Source: Eubacterium sp. ER2
GTDB lineage: Bacteria; Bacillota; Clostridia; Lachnospirales; Lachnospiraceae
Assembly (NCBI RefSeq): GCF_000765215.1
Contig: NZ_JPJE01000003.1
Coordinates: 1 to 37,523 of the forward strand
Length of the DNA stretch: 37,523 nucleotides
Direction of reading: 5' to 3'
The notes beneath the pieces were generated by a model. It made no database searches, was not told where the DNA came from, and saw only the letters and a program-made list of their open reading frames with translations. The position numbers and the translations under genes were made by a program. Of this stretch, positions 29,976 to 37,523 are shown piece after piece. Within the stretch, counting starts at the first letter, position 1; every line of letters starts with the position of its first letter.

Positions 29976-32219
29976 TCAGAAGGAATGTACAGGGTCAAAG
30001 TCGAACTGGATCCGGATATCCCGGAACCCCCGGTTCAACTCAATATACTGCTCCATTCGGTCCTTCGCCTTAACAAGCATACCATATTTTTCGGATTTTA
30101 GATAGAGGATCTTTCGGTAAACGTCGCTCACCTTTCCCACATGGGGGCTGGCCGGGCCGATCACCGCAAGCTGCCCCGAGGAGCCCAGTCTGGCCGCAAA
30201 TTCCTTCAGATATGCGGAGGCGGTGGTCAGCTTCTCCTCGTCCTGCGCCGCCAGGAGGACGGCAAGGAGATGGGCAGCCGGCGGATACCCCATTATCTCC
30301 CGGTACCGGATCTCCTCCTCATAGAAGGCCTCGTAATCCTGCCTGGCGGCTGTCTCGATGCTGTAGTGCTCCGGGCTGTAGGTCTGGATCACCACCTCGC
30401 CTCCTCCCTCTCCTCTTCCCGCCCTGCCGGCGGCCTGTGTCAGAAGCTGAAAAGTGCGCTCCGCAGAGCGGTAATCATCAGTGTAGAGGGACATGTCCGC
30501 GGCCAGTACCCCCACCAGGGTCACATTGGGGAAATCGTGGCCCTTGACGATCATCTGGGTGCCCACAAGGATATCTGCCTCCCCGTCTCCGAAGGCGGAG
30601 AGGATCTTCTCGTGGCCGTCCTTTCTCCGGGTGGTGTCCGCGTCCATCCGGAGCACTCTGGCCCCCGGGAACTCCCGCTTTACCATCTCCTCGATCTGCT
30701 GGGTGCCCGCCTTAAAGCCCCCGATGTGGGGGGAGCCACATTCCGGGCAGGTTCGCACCATGGGCCTCTCATAGCCGCAGTAGTGGCAGACCAGCCTCCC
30801 TCCCCTGTGGGCGGACAGGGACACGTCGCAGTGGGGGCACTTGATCACGTGGCCGCAGGACCGGCAGGACACAAAGCCCGCGTAGCCTCGCCGGTTGATA
30901 AAGAGCATGGTCTGCTGCCCCTTCTGCAGCCGGTCCGCCATGAGCTCTCTCAGGCTGTCACTGAAGATAGAACGGTTCCCCTTCTTCAGCTCCTCCCGCA
31001 TATCCGCCACCCGGACCCGGGGCAGAGTCCCGCTTCCGGCTCTGGAGGGCAGTCGCAGCAGCACATACTCTCCCCTCTCGCAGCGGTAGAAGGCCTCCAG
31101 GGAGGGAGTGGCCGATCCCAGCACCACACCGGCCCCCTCCAGGCGCGCCCTCTCCACAGCTGTCTCCCGGGCGTGATACCGGGGCACCTGCTCGCTCTTG
31201 TAGCTGCCCTCGTGCTCCTCGTCTATGACAATGAGCCCCAGCCTGGGAAAGGGGGTAAAAAGGGCGGACCTGGGGCCGATCATGACGTCAATCTCCCCTT
31301 TTTTTGCCCGCTGCATCTGGTCATACCTCTCCCCCGCCGACATCCGGGAGTTGAGGATGGACACCCGGTCCCCAAACATTCTCTGGAAGCGGAGCACAGT
31401 CTGCCAGGTAAGGGCGATCTCAGGGATGAGCACAATGGCCTGCCTGCCCGCCTCCACCACCTTTCGAATCATGGCCATGTAGACCTCCGTCTTGCCGCTG
31501 CCGGTAACGCCGTAGACCAGGTAGGTGCGCCGCAGTCCCCTGTCATAATCCTCTGAAAATCTCCGGATGGCCTCCGCCTGCTCTGTCGTGTACGCGATCT
31601 GTCTTCCCGCTTTCCTCCCGGCCTGCACCGGATTCCGGTACACCCGGGAGGACTCTGTGAGGAGAAGTCCATCCTCCTCCAGAGCCCGCACCACCGGAGG
31701 AGTGATATTCAGTTTCTCCCGGGCCAGGTCGTAGTCCAGCCTGGGGCTTGAGAGGAGGGCCTCAAGGAGACGGGCCCGGGCCTTCTGATTCTTCTTCTGA
31801 TACCACCTTAATCTCTTCTCCCCCTCTTCCGGGGAGACGAGAAGGACCAGCGTCTTCTTCTCCCTCTCCCGCTCCTTTCTCTTGATGGGGAGGACGGTCT
31901 TCAGGGCCTGGATCATGGTGCCCCCGTAGGACTCCTTCATCCAGGCGGCCAGGGCCACCAGCCGGGTCTCGATGCCCACGCTCTCCCCCGGCACTGCCAG
32001 GATCTCCTTGATCTTTGCCGGGTCGTAGCCGGGGGTCTCGGAAAATCCCACAATATATCCCCTGGTCTCCTTATTTCCCTTTCCAAAGGGGACAAGCACC
32101 TCCGTCCCCACAGCCAGCTTCCCTTCCAGCTCTTTCGGAACCGTGTACTGAAATATTTTGTCCAGCTTTTCGTTTGTAATGTCAATGATAATATCTGCGT
32201 AAATCTTTTTTTCCGGCAT
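29976..32219 (-). CDS. priA: Primosomal protein N' (PriA helicase)
   Basis: A 747-residue superfamily 2 helicase that recognises stalled replication forks and reloads the replisome. The N-terminal 3' DNA-binding domain (IDITNEKLDKIFQYTVP) is followed by a winged-helix region, Walker A VYGVTGSGKTEVY, the DEEH box in VIDEEHEGSYK, and the VGTQMIVKGHDF motif. Two zinc sites with eight cysteines appear between the helicase lobes (CRSCG, CPHC, CHYC and CPEC). Start ATG lies 2 nt after the murE stop. Order priA-def-fmt is shared with B. subtilis. Confidence 0.97.
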   Translation of the reverse strand: MPEKKIYADIIIDITNEKLDKIFQYTVPKELEGKLAVGTEVLVPFGKGNKETRGYIVGFSETPGYDPAKIKEILAVPGESVGIETRLVALAAWMKESYGGTMIQALKTVLPIKRKEREREKKTLVLLVSPEEGEKRLRWYQKKNQKARARLLEALLSSPRLDYDLAREKLNITPPVVRALEEDGLLLTESSRVYRNPVQAGRKAGRQIAYTTEQAEAIRRFSEDYDRGLRRTYLVYGVTGSGKTEVYMAMIRKVVEAGRQAIVLIPEIALTWQTVLRFQRMFGDRVSILNSRMSAGERYDQMQRAKKGEIDVMIGPRSALFTPFPRLGLIVIDEEHEGSYKSEQVPRYHARETAVERARLEGAGVVLGSATPSLEAFYRCERGEYVLLRLPSRAGSGTLPRVRVADMREELKKGNRSIFSDSLRELMADRLQKGQQTMLFINRRGYAGFVSCRSCGHVIKCPHCDVSLSAHRGGRLVCHYCGYERPMVRTCPECGSPHIGGFKAGTQQIEEMVKREFPGARVLRMDADTTRRKDGHEKILSAFGDGEADILVGTQMIVKGHDFPNVTLVGVLAADMSLYTDDYRSAERTFQLLTQAAGRAGRGEGGGEVVIQTYSPEHYSIETAARQDYEAFYEEEIRYREIMGYPPAAHLLAVLLAAQDEEKLTTASAYLKEFAARLGSSGQLAVIGPASPHVGKVSDVYRKILYLKSEKYGMLVKAKDRMEQYIELNRGFRDIRIQFDFDPVHSF

Positions 32220-32221
32220 CC

Positions 32222-33685
32222 TTACCTGTCCTTTTCTCCCCGGAGTGCCTCCAGTATGATCTCCCTGTCGTCCATGGGATAGCGCACTCCCTGTATTTCC
32301 TGGTATGTCTCGTGTCCCTTTCCCGCGATCAGGACCACGTCCCCTCTGCCGCTTCGGTCCACCGCATAGCGGATGGCCTCCCTGCGGTCCGGTATGACTG
32401 TGTAAAACCCTTCTGTCCGCCTCATGCCCTCCACAATGTCCGCGATGATGTCCTCCGGCCTTTCCTCCCTGGGATTGTCGCTGGTGATGACCGTCTCGTC
32501 CGCCATCCGCCCTGCCGTCTCTCCCATCTCATACCTTCTCTGCCTGGACCTGTTTCCCCCGCATCCGAAGAGGACGATGAGCCGGCTCTTCACAAAGCCC
32601 CTCAGAGTATCCAGGGCGCAGGAAAGGCTCATGGCATTGTGGGCGTAGTCCAGGAAGATAGTCCGCCCGCCTGCGCAAGAGATCTGCTCCATCCGGCCCG
32701 GGACCCTGACCCGGCTCAGAGCTTTTCGCACCGTCTCCTCCCGAATCCCCAGCTCAAAGGCCGCGGCGGCCGCCGCAAGGGCATTGTACACATTGTATCT
32801 CCCCGGAAGCGGGATAAAAAATCCTCCCTCTCTGCCCTCTATCCCAAAGCTCATGTCGGAGCGCCCGTCCCTTGTCTCTTCCTTAATCCTCACAGCCCGC
32901 CAGTCCGCTCCCTCCTCCGTACCGAAGGTAACTTTCCTGCACCCGGTCCGGTCAAAGATTTCCCCATAGCAGGGATCGTCTACATTCCCAAGCCCGGTCT
33001 CGCACTGGAGAAACAAAAGATGCTTGCACCACCGGTACTCCTCCGGGCTGGCATGCTCCCCGGGGCCGATGTGGTCCTCCCCCAGGTTGGTGAAGATCCC
33101 CATGCAGAAGGGAACGCAGGCAGTCCGCTCCAGCTTCAGCGCCTGGGAGGACACCTCCATCACTGCGCTTGTAAGCCCCGTCCCCCTCATCTCCTGAAAA
33201 TACGCCATAAGCTGACAGGACTCAGGGGTTGTATGCGTGCTGGGGAAACGGCGCAGCCCTGTGTCCGTCTCGATGGTTCCGATCAGTCCGCATGCCCCCT
33301 CCTCCCGCGCCAGGATATCCCGCAGCATCCAGGCGGTGGTTGTCTTCCCCTTTGTCCCGGTTATACCGATGACCCGCAGGTGCTCCGCCGGATACCCACA
33401 GGCAGCCGCGGACATGGCAGCCAGAGCCCACCGGGTATCCGCCACCCGGATTACCGTCACGCCAGGCGGGCAGGCGATCTCCTTTGACGCCACAATGGCC
33501 GCCGCTCCCTTTTCCACCGCCTCCGGGACAAACCTGTGTCCGTCCGTTCCGTACCCCTCAATGCAGACGTAGGCGTCTCCTCGTCTTAAATCTCTCGTGT
33601 CGTTCGTCACACCCTCAACCCGGGTGTGGACCGTACCTTGTATCACCTCGTATCTCACCTGTGAGAGCAGCCGGATCAGTTCCAT
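32222..33685 (-). CDS. murE: MurE-type UDP-MurNAc-tripeptide ligase (divergent)
   Basis: A 487-residue Mur ligase, predicted to add meso-diaminopimelate to UDP-MurNAc-Ala-Glu. The ATP P-loop GTKGKTTT spans residues 110-117. GRYNVYNALAAAAAAF, a DNPREERP motif typical of the diaminopimelate-specific subclass, and GKGHETYQ are present. Several blocks differ from textbook MurE: FTNLGEDHIGPGEH replaces the usual NL-x-x-DHLDYHG, YAHNAMSL replaces YAHTPD, and GCGGNRSRQRRYEMG replaces GCGGDRD. It lies upstream of priA with its own promoter and not in a division-cell-wall cluster. It could be a second, specialised MurE; the symbol is given with that caution. GGGAGG lies 5 nt before the ATG. Confidence 0.8.
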   Translation of the reverse strand: MELIRLLSQVRYEVIQGTVHTRVEGVTNDTRDLRRGDAYVCIEGYGTDGHRFVPEAVEKGAAAIVASKEIACPPGVTVIRVADTRWALAAMSAAACGYPAEHLRVIGITGTKGKTTTAWMLRDILAREEGACGLIGTIETDTGLRRFPSTHTTPESCQLMAYFQEMRGTGLTSAVMEVSSQALKLERTACVPFCMGIFTNLGEDHIGPGEHASPEEYRWCKHLLFLQCETGLGNVDDPCYGEIFDRTGCRKVTFGTEEGADWRAVRIKEETRDGRSDMSFGIEGREGGFFIPLPGRYNVYNALAAAAAAFELGIREETVRKALSRVRVPGRMEQISCAGGRTIFLDYAHNAMSLSCALDTLRGFVKSRLIVLFGCGGNRSRQRRYEMGETAGRMADETVITSDNPREERPEDIIADIVEGMRRTEGFYTVIPDRREAIRYAVDRSGRGDVVLIAGKGHETYQEIQGVRYPMDDREIILEALRGEKDR

Positions 33686-33717
33686 ATCTGCCTCCCGTGA
33701 TATAGGCCTTATTTATA

Positions 33718-33746
33718 ATTGTCACACAGCCGGGAAGTTCAGTCAA
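33718..33746 (-). promoter_or_regulatory. Candidate promoter for murE-priA-def-fmt
   Basis: On the minus strand TTGACT (33741-33746) is followed after 17 nt by GACAAT (33718-33723), preceded by TGT as an extended -10. The leader would be about 25 nt. A TATAAA a few bases further is an alternative -10 without a good -35. Confidence 0.5.
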
Positions 33747-33784
33747 CTGTTTCCGTGTGCCAAATTTCCCGGGAGGGTGACAAA

Positions 33785-33810
33785 AAGGATGCTCTTTTTA
33801 AAGCATCCTT
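33785..33810 (-). terminator. Terminator directly after the marR stop
   Basis: On the minus strand a 9-bp stem AAGGATGCT/AGCATCCTT (arms 33802-33810 and 33785-33793) begins right after the stop codon and is followed by a T run. It isolates marR from murE. Confidence 0.85.
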
Positions 33811-34236
33811 CTACTCCCGCTCTGAAAATCCTTTCACAACCTTTTCCTGGATACGCAGCAGCGCCTCCGCATCCTGAGGGCCCAGAAATTCCAGTAGCCG
33901 GATCACATCCTCCAGCGTTTTTTCTCTCTTGTCTTCTATTTCATCTCTGCCTGCCAGAGTGATGGACACGATGACCTGCCTGTTGTCCTGGCAGTCCGCA
34001 GTCCGGGTCACCCAGCCCTTCATCTCCATATGCTTCAAAAGCGCGGCAATGCGGGCTGTGCTGACCTGCATCTTTCTGCTGAGATCCTTCGGGAAAGCTG
34101 TCCCTCCGTGTTTTTCCAGATAATTCAGCACAAAGAACTCTCCCTTTGTCAGTCTGGCCAGCTCCTCATTGACCGCCACATGAGGCCATTCAGAGCGCAT
34201 TTTCAGGAGCTCCTCTGCTATCTCTTTGTAATTCAT
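33811..34236 (-). CDS. MarR-family transcriptional regulator
   Basis: A 141-residue winged helix-turn-helix protein. The DNA-binding core is STARIAALLKHMEMKGWVTR, followed by the wing CQDNRQVIVSITLAG, with the usual Asp-Asn-Arg turn. Flanking helices at both ends form the dimer interface (EELLKMRSEWPHV and LEFLGPQDAEALLRI). Such proteins repress nearby genes and are released by small ligands or by oxidation; there is one cysteine (TADCQDNR) near the wing. Its promoter is close to consensus, with tandem ACTAAT repeats at the predicted transcription start, so self-repression is likely. No partner gene is adjacent on the opposite strand, so the target is unknown. Confidence 0.9.
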   Translation of the reverse strand: MNYKEIAEELLKMRSEWPHVAVNEELARLTKGEFFVLNYLEKHGGTAFPKDLSRKMQVSTARIAALLKHMEMKGWVTRTADCQDNRQVIVSITLAGRDEIEDKREKTLEDVIRLLEFLGPQDAEALLRIQEKVVKGFSERE

Positions 34237-34260
34237 GATTCCTCCCCATCCGCAAGTGCT

Positions 34261-34303
34261 ATTAGTATTAGTAAATCATATGCCTCAGAGCAGAGTTTGT
34301 CAA
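34261..34303 (-). promoter_or_regulatory. marR promoter with tandem ACTAAT repeats
   Basis: On the minus strand TTGACA (34298-34303) is followed after exactly 17 nt by TATGAT (34275-34280). The predicted start region (34261-34275) reads as two tandem ACTAAT units and is nearly palindromic (TTACTAATACTAA). It is a good candidate site for MarR self-repression; binding is inference. Confidence 0.8.
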
Positions 34304-34364
34304 TCCTTGTTCCAAAGAGCTTACTTCCACATGGCTCAAAGAAGCCGTCTCAATGGAGATCCTT

Positions 34365-35180
34365 TCAGGCCAGGCTGCCGATAAAGGAGGTCACCAGCCG
34401 CTCAAACTGATCCTTCACCCTGTCCGCCGTCTCCTGCACCTCCTGGTGGTCCAGGGGGCTGTCTAGTATGCCTGCTGCCATGTTGGTGATGCAGGATACG
34501 CCGCAGATCTCCATGCCCATGTGGCGGGCTACGGTGGCCTCGCAGGCCGTGCTCATGCCTACGGCGTCCGCCCCCAAAGTTCGCAGCATCCGGATCTCCG
34601 CCGGCGTCTCATAGTTTGGCCCGGACAGCTGGGCGTAGACTCCCTCCCGCAAAGAGACCCTCTCCCGCCGGGCAGCCTCCCGCAGCTTCTCCATCAGCCC
34701 CCGGTCATAGACCTGGCTCATATCCGGGAAGCGTGTTCCCAGCTCTTCTATGTTCGTCCCTCTTAAGGGGCTGGGAACAAAGGAGGAGATCTGGTCTGTA
34801 ATCATCATCAGATCCCCCGGCTCAAAGTCCAGATTGATCCCGCCCGCCGCGTTGGTAAGAAGGAGGGTGCGGGCCCCCAGCATACCCATAAGCCGGATGG
34901 GCAGGACCACCTCCTGCATGTCGTATCCCTCATAGTAGTGGACTCTTCCCTGCATCAGCACGACAGGCACGCCCTTCACTCTTCCAAAGAGGAAACGTCC
35001 CTGGTGTCCTGCCACAGTGGAGACGGGAAAGCCCTCCAGCCGGCTGTAGGGGATCTCCTCCTCCACCTGGATTCTCTCCCCGTATCCTCCAAGGCCGGAT
35101 CCCAGCACAATAGCCGCCCTGGGCACAAAATCCGTTGTCTCCCTGATAGTATCCACATAGCGTTTCAGTCGTCTGTACAT
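34365..35180 (-). CDS. punA: Purine-nucleoside phosphorylase
   Basis: A 271-residue trimeric-type (class I) phosphorylase that splits inosine and guanosine, or deoxy forms, into free base and (deoxy)ribose 1-phosphate. Motifs are VLGSGLGGY, GHQGRFLFG, GRVHYYEGYDMQEV, LTNAAGGIN, and the purine-site block QLSGPNYETPAEIRML with MSTACEATVARHMG. It comes 58 nt after deoB in an operon that also holds add. The product ribose 1-phosphate is the substrate of DeoB, so the genes form one salvage path. AAAGGGG lies about 6 nt before the ATG. No clear terminator is seen after it. Confidence 0.96.
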   Translation of the reverse strand: MYRRLKRYVDTIRETTDFVPRAAIVLGSGLGGYGERIQVEEEIPYSRLEGFPVSTVAGHQGRFLFGRVKGVPVVLMQGRVHYYEGYDMQEVVLPIRLMGMLGARTLLLTNAAGGINLDFEPGDLMMITDQISSFVPSPLRGTNIEELGTRFPDMSQVYDRGLMEKLREAARRERVSLREGVYAQLSGPNYETPAEIRMLRTLGADAVGMSTACEATVARHMGMEICGVSCITNMAAGILDSPLDHQEVQETADRVKDQFERLVTSFIGSLA

Positions 35181-35238
35181 AGTCTTCCCCTTTCTCTGTC
35201 ATTTTTTCAGCTCTTCTTCCCCCGGTCATCCTCTATCT

Positions 35239-36429
35239 CTAAAACAGCTCTGCCAGGCGGGAGGTTCCGATGGTCCCCTCCGGCATCTCCAGGCCGAAAT
35301 TGTCCGCCACAGTGGCTCCTATAACGGCAAAGGTATCCGCCTCAGGCAGCGGCCCTCCCTTCTCCAGGGAGGGGGACCAGGCGATAAAGGGCACATACTC
35401 CCGGGTGTGGTCTGTCCCCGTGTAGGTGGGATCATTGCCGTGGTCCGCCGTCAAGATCACCAGATCCTCCTCCCTCATAAGCTCCATCAGCCGTCCCAGC
35501 CCCACATCAAATTTCTCGATCTCCCGGGCATACCCGCCAGGGTCTCTCCTGTGTCCCCACAGGGCGTCAAAATCCACCAGATTGGTAAAGCACAGCCCTG
35601 TGAAATCCTCCCGGCATATGTCACAGGTCTGCTCCATGCCGTGGACGGAGCTGTCCGAGTGGAGGGAGCGGGTGATACCCTCGCCGGAGAAGATGTCGTG
35701 GATCTTTCCCACGGCGATCACATCCAGACCCGCGTCTTTAAGCACGTTCATGGCGGTCCTGCCAAAGGGCTTTAAGGCATAGTCCCGGCGGTTGCTGGTG
35801 CGGACAAACTGCCCTCTCTTCTCCCCCACGTAGGGCCTGGCGATGACCCGCCCCACCTTCCACTCATCCCGCATGGTGAGCTCTCTGGCGATCTCACAGC
35901 AGCGGTACAGATTGGCCAGGTCAAAGGTCTCCTCATTGCCGGCGATCTGAAGCACCGAGTCAGCGGAGGTGTAGACGATCATGGATCCGTCCCGGATCTC
36001 CTCCTCCCCCAGCTCGTCCAGGATCTTCGTCCCGCTCTCGCTCCTGTTTCCGATCACCTTTTTGCCGCAGCGCCTTTCCAGCTCCCCGATCAGCTCCGGT
36101 GGAAAGCCGTGCTCCGTAAAGGTTTTAAAGGGCTTCTCCACTCTCAGCCCCATCATCTCCCAGTGGCCGGTCATGGTGTCCTTGCTCCTGCTGGCCTCCG
36201 CCATCCGCATGAAACGCCCCGCGGGAGCCGGGTCAGAGTCCATCTGCGGGCAGGGGTGCAGGTTCAGCATGCCAAGCCTTCGCAGATGGGGAATGGAAAG
36301 GGGACCCGCAGACTGAAGGATATGCCCGAAGGTGTCCACGCCCACGTCCCCGTACTCCGGCGAGTCCGGCATAGCTCCTATTCCCAGAGAGTCCAGGACA
36401 ATGACAAAAATTCTCTTATAGCGTTTCAT
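35239..36429 (-). CDS. deoB: Phosphopentomutase
   Basis: A 396-residue alkaline-phosphatase-fold enzyme that converts (deoxy)ribose 1-phosphate to 5-phosphate with Mn2+. The N-terminus [18 protein letters not shown] has the metal-binding Asp and is followed by [19 protein letters not shown] contains the phosphorylated threonine. [19 protein letters not shown] is the second metal site. AGGAGG precedes the ATG at 36429 and lies within the end of add, which overlaps this gene by 14 nt. It joins punA to central sugar metabolism through the pentose phosphate pathway. Confidence 0.98.
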   Translation of the reverse strand: MKRYKRIFVIVLDSLGIGAMPDSPEYGDVGVDTFGHILQSAGPLSIPHLRRLGMLNLHPCPQMDSDPAPAGRFMRMAEASRSKDTMTGHWEMMGLRVEKPFKTFTEHGFPPELIGELERRCGKKVIGNRSESGTKILDELGEEEIRDGSMIVYTSADSVLQIAGNEETFDLANLYRCCEIARELTMRDEWKVGRVIARPYVGEKRGQFVRTSNRRDYALKPFGRTAMNVLKDAGLDVIAVGKIHDIFSGEGITRSLHSDSSVHGMEQTCDICREDFTGLCFTNLVDFDALWGHRRDPGGYAREIEKFDVGLGRLMELMREEDLVILTADHGNDPTYTGTDHTREYVPFIAWSPSLEKGGPLPEADTFAVIGATVADNFGLEMPEGTIGTSRLAELF

Positions 36430-37417
36430 AGTCTCCTCCTTTCGCGGCGCGTATCTGCCGGATCAGCTTCTCCTTTACACGGTCCGGCGCAAAGGATACT
36501 TCAGCGGCGTTCTCCATCAGCTGCCAGATTTCCTGATCCCGGATCCCCCAGGACTCCTGGACAAACTCCAGCTCCCCGGACAGGGTGCTGCCGCTGACCG
36601 TGCGGTTGTCCGTGTTAATGGTGACCTTCAGCCTCTGATCCAGAAATTCCCGCAGAGGATACTCGCCGGGGCTCTCCACTGCCTTTGTCTGCAGGTTGCT
36701 GACAGGACACATCTCAATGCCTATGTTCTTCTGCCTGCAAAGTCTCTCAAGCTCCGTCTGTCCCCCCATGGCAATTCCATGGCCGATCCGCAGGGCCCCG
36801 GCTTCCAGGGCATCCCGTATATTGGCGGCGCTGCCGCACTCCCCCGCATGGATGGTAAAGGGCAGGCCCAGCTCTCTTGCCCGGGCAAAAAGCTCCAGGA
36901 AATCCGCCATGGGGTAGGCCGCCTCATTGCCGGCTAAGTCCGCCGCGCACACGCCCTGTCCCAGAAATTCCCGGGCCGCCCGCATCATGGACAGATTTTG
37001 CTCAAAGGTGTGTCCCCGCATGGCGCACACGATGACGTTGTACTCTGTCCCAAAGTCCTTCCTGCCGCTCTCCAGCCCCTCCAGAAGAGACCGGATCACC
37101 TCCCGGCAGGTGAAAGAGCCGTGGGCCGAGAGGGAGGGGGCAAACCGCACCTCCGCGTATCTGACATTCTCCTCTGACACGGTTTTTATAAAATCATACC
37201 CTGCTCCCCGCAGTCCCTCCTCATCCTGAAGGCAGGCAAGCGGCAGGTCGAATTTTTCCAGGTACTGCGCCAGGCTTCGGCAGTCCCTGTCCACCTGCAG
37301 CTCCCGGAGAGACACCTGCCTTCCCAGCCTCTCTTCCACGAACTCCCGGCTCAGAGAGCCATCCAGGTGACAGTGGAGCTCCACCTTGGGAAACCTGGTC
37401 CACTTATTTTTCCCCAT
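36416..37417 (-). CDS. add: Adenosine deaminase
   Basis: A 333-residue TIM-barrel zinc enzyme that turns (deoxy)adenosine into (deoxy)inosine, which punA then splits. Zinc ligands appear as HCHLDGSL near the N-terminus, TIHAGECG in the middle with the catalytic Glu region, RIGHGIAM, and [12 protein letters not shown] at the end where most family members have NTDDP. AGGAGG lies 7 nt before the ATG. It is the first gene of the add-deoB-punA operon and overlaps deoB by 14 nt. Confidence 0.96.
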   Translation of the reverse strand: MGKNKWTRFPKVELHCHLDGSLSREFVEERLGRQVSLRELQVDRDCRSLAQYLEKFDLPLACLQDEEGLRGAGYDFIKTVSEENVRYAEVRFAPSLSAHGSFTCREVIRSLLEGLESGRKDFGTEYNVIVCAMRGHTFEQNLSMMRAAREFLGQGVCAADLAGNEAAYPMADFLELFARARELGLPFTIHAGECGSAANIRDALEAGALRIGHGIAMGGQTELERLCRQKNIGIEMCPVSNLQTKAVESPGEYPLREFLDQRLKVTINTDNRTVSGSTLSGELEFVQESWGIRDQEIWQLMENAAEVSFAPDRVKEKLIRQIRAAKGGDYETL

Positions 37418-37439
37418 AGGTCCGCCTCCTTTCTACTAC

Positions 37440-37477
37440 AATATATTTATGGTTAATACCCCTTACAGCCAGTAAGG
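37440..37477 (-). promoter_or_regulatory. Candidate promoter and inverted repeat upstream of add
   Basis: On the minus strand CTGTAA (37463-37468) is followed after 17 nt by TATATT (37440-37445). A short inverted repeat CCTTAC/GTAAGG (37461-37466 and 37472-37477) covers the -35 box and could be an operator or RNA hairpin. Both are weak. The remaining bases to the window edge show nothing clear. Confidence 0.35.
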
Positions 37478-37523
37478 AATTACCCATCTTGTTGCTTAAG
37501 CTGTTAGAATGAGTGTGGCAATA

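Noticed and set aside
30141-31556. A 471-codon plus-strand frame opposite priA
   Set aside because: Shadow of a conserved helicase gene; no motifs and no ribosome site of note.
1-37523. CRISPR array, prophage, insertion sequence or tRNA gene
   Set aside because: No regularly spaced repeats, no transposase or phage structural genes and no tRNA-like cloverleaf were recognised on either strand.

Overview
The window looks like a chromosomal segment from a low-G+C-lineage Gram-positive anaerobe, most likely a Lachnospiraceae or related Clostridia genome with a fairly GC-rich composition (judged by eye, not computed). The reasons are the housekeeping order era-yqzL-recO-glyQS and murE-priA-def-fmt-rsmB-rlmN-prpC-prkC-rsgA-rpe-thiN, which parallels Bacillus subtilis clusters; a single-chain pyruvate:ferredoxin oxidoreductase; a PreP-type M16 peptidase; and a lysine riboswitch in front of an NhaC-family transporter. 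Almost every gene is on the minus strand. No phage, IS, tRNA, rRNA or CRISPR array was seen.

Layout from left to right. (1) 2-715 is the 3' end of a Na+/serine-threonine symporter (sstT), which converges on glyQS across a shared terminator. (2) 802-7112 (minus) runs from a M16C peptidase through era, yqzL and recO to glyQS. These handle proteolysis, ribosome assembly, repair and tRNA charging; glyQS has its own promoter. A 76-bp palindromic element with terminal inverted repeats lies between the peptidase and era. (3) 7289-7825 is a lone GNAT acetyltransferase on the plus strand. (4) 7934-12369 is an accessory metabolic block: a divergent LysR regulator faces a transporter (SLC13/DASS family), a FAD-dependent oxidoreductase and a chorismate-mutase/ACT-like protein, probably in one transcript. 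(5) 12439-14416 is an NhaC-family transporter behind a lysine riboswitch with a transcription terminator, so it is predicted to be a lysine importer. (6) 14544-20189 holds nifJ with its own promoter, then lgt and ychF. (7) 20265-28378 is a tightly packed run from a zinc metallopeptidase through rRNA methyltransferases, the PrpC/PrkC phosphatase-kinase pair, rsgA, rpe and thiN, with several overlapping start/stop signals. (8) 28461-33685 is fmt, def, priA and a divergent MurE-type ligase. (9) 33811-34236 is a MarR regulator with a near-consensus promoter. (10) 34365-37417 is a purine nucleoside salvage operon, add-deoB-punA.

The best leads for something new are the LysR/transporter/flavoprotein/chorismate-mutase cluster, whose substrate is unknown, and the 76-bp inverted-repeat element. 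The riboswitch-controlled transporter is the best supported regulatory prediction. Everything is read from sequence alone; family assignments rest on recognised motifs and not on database searches.
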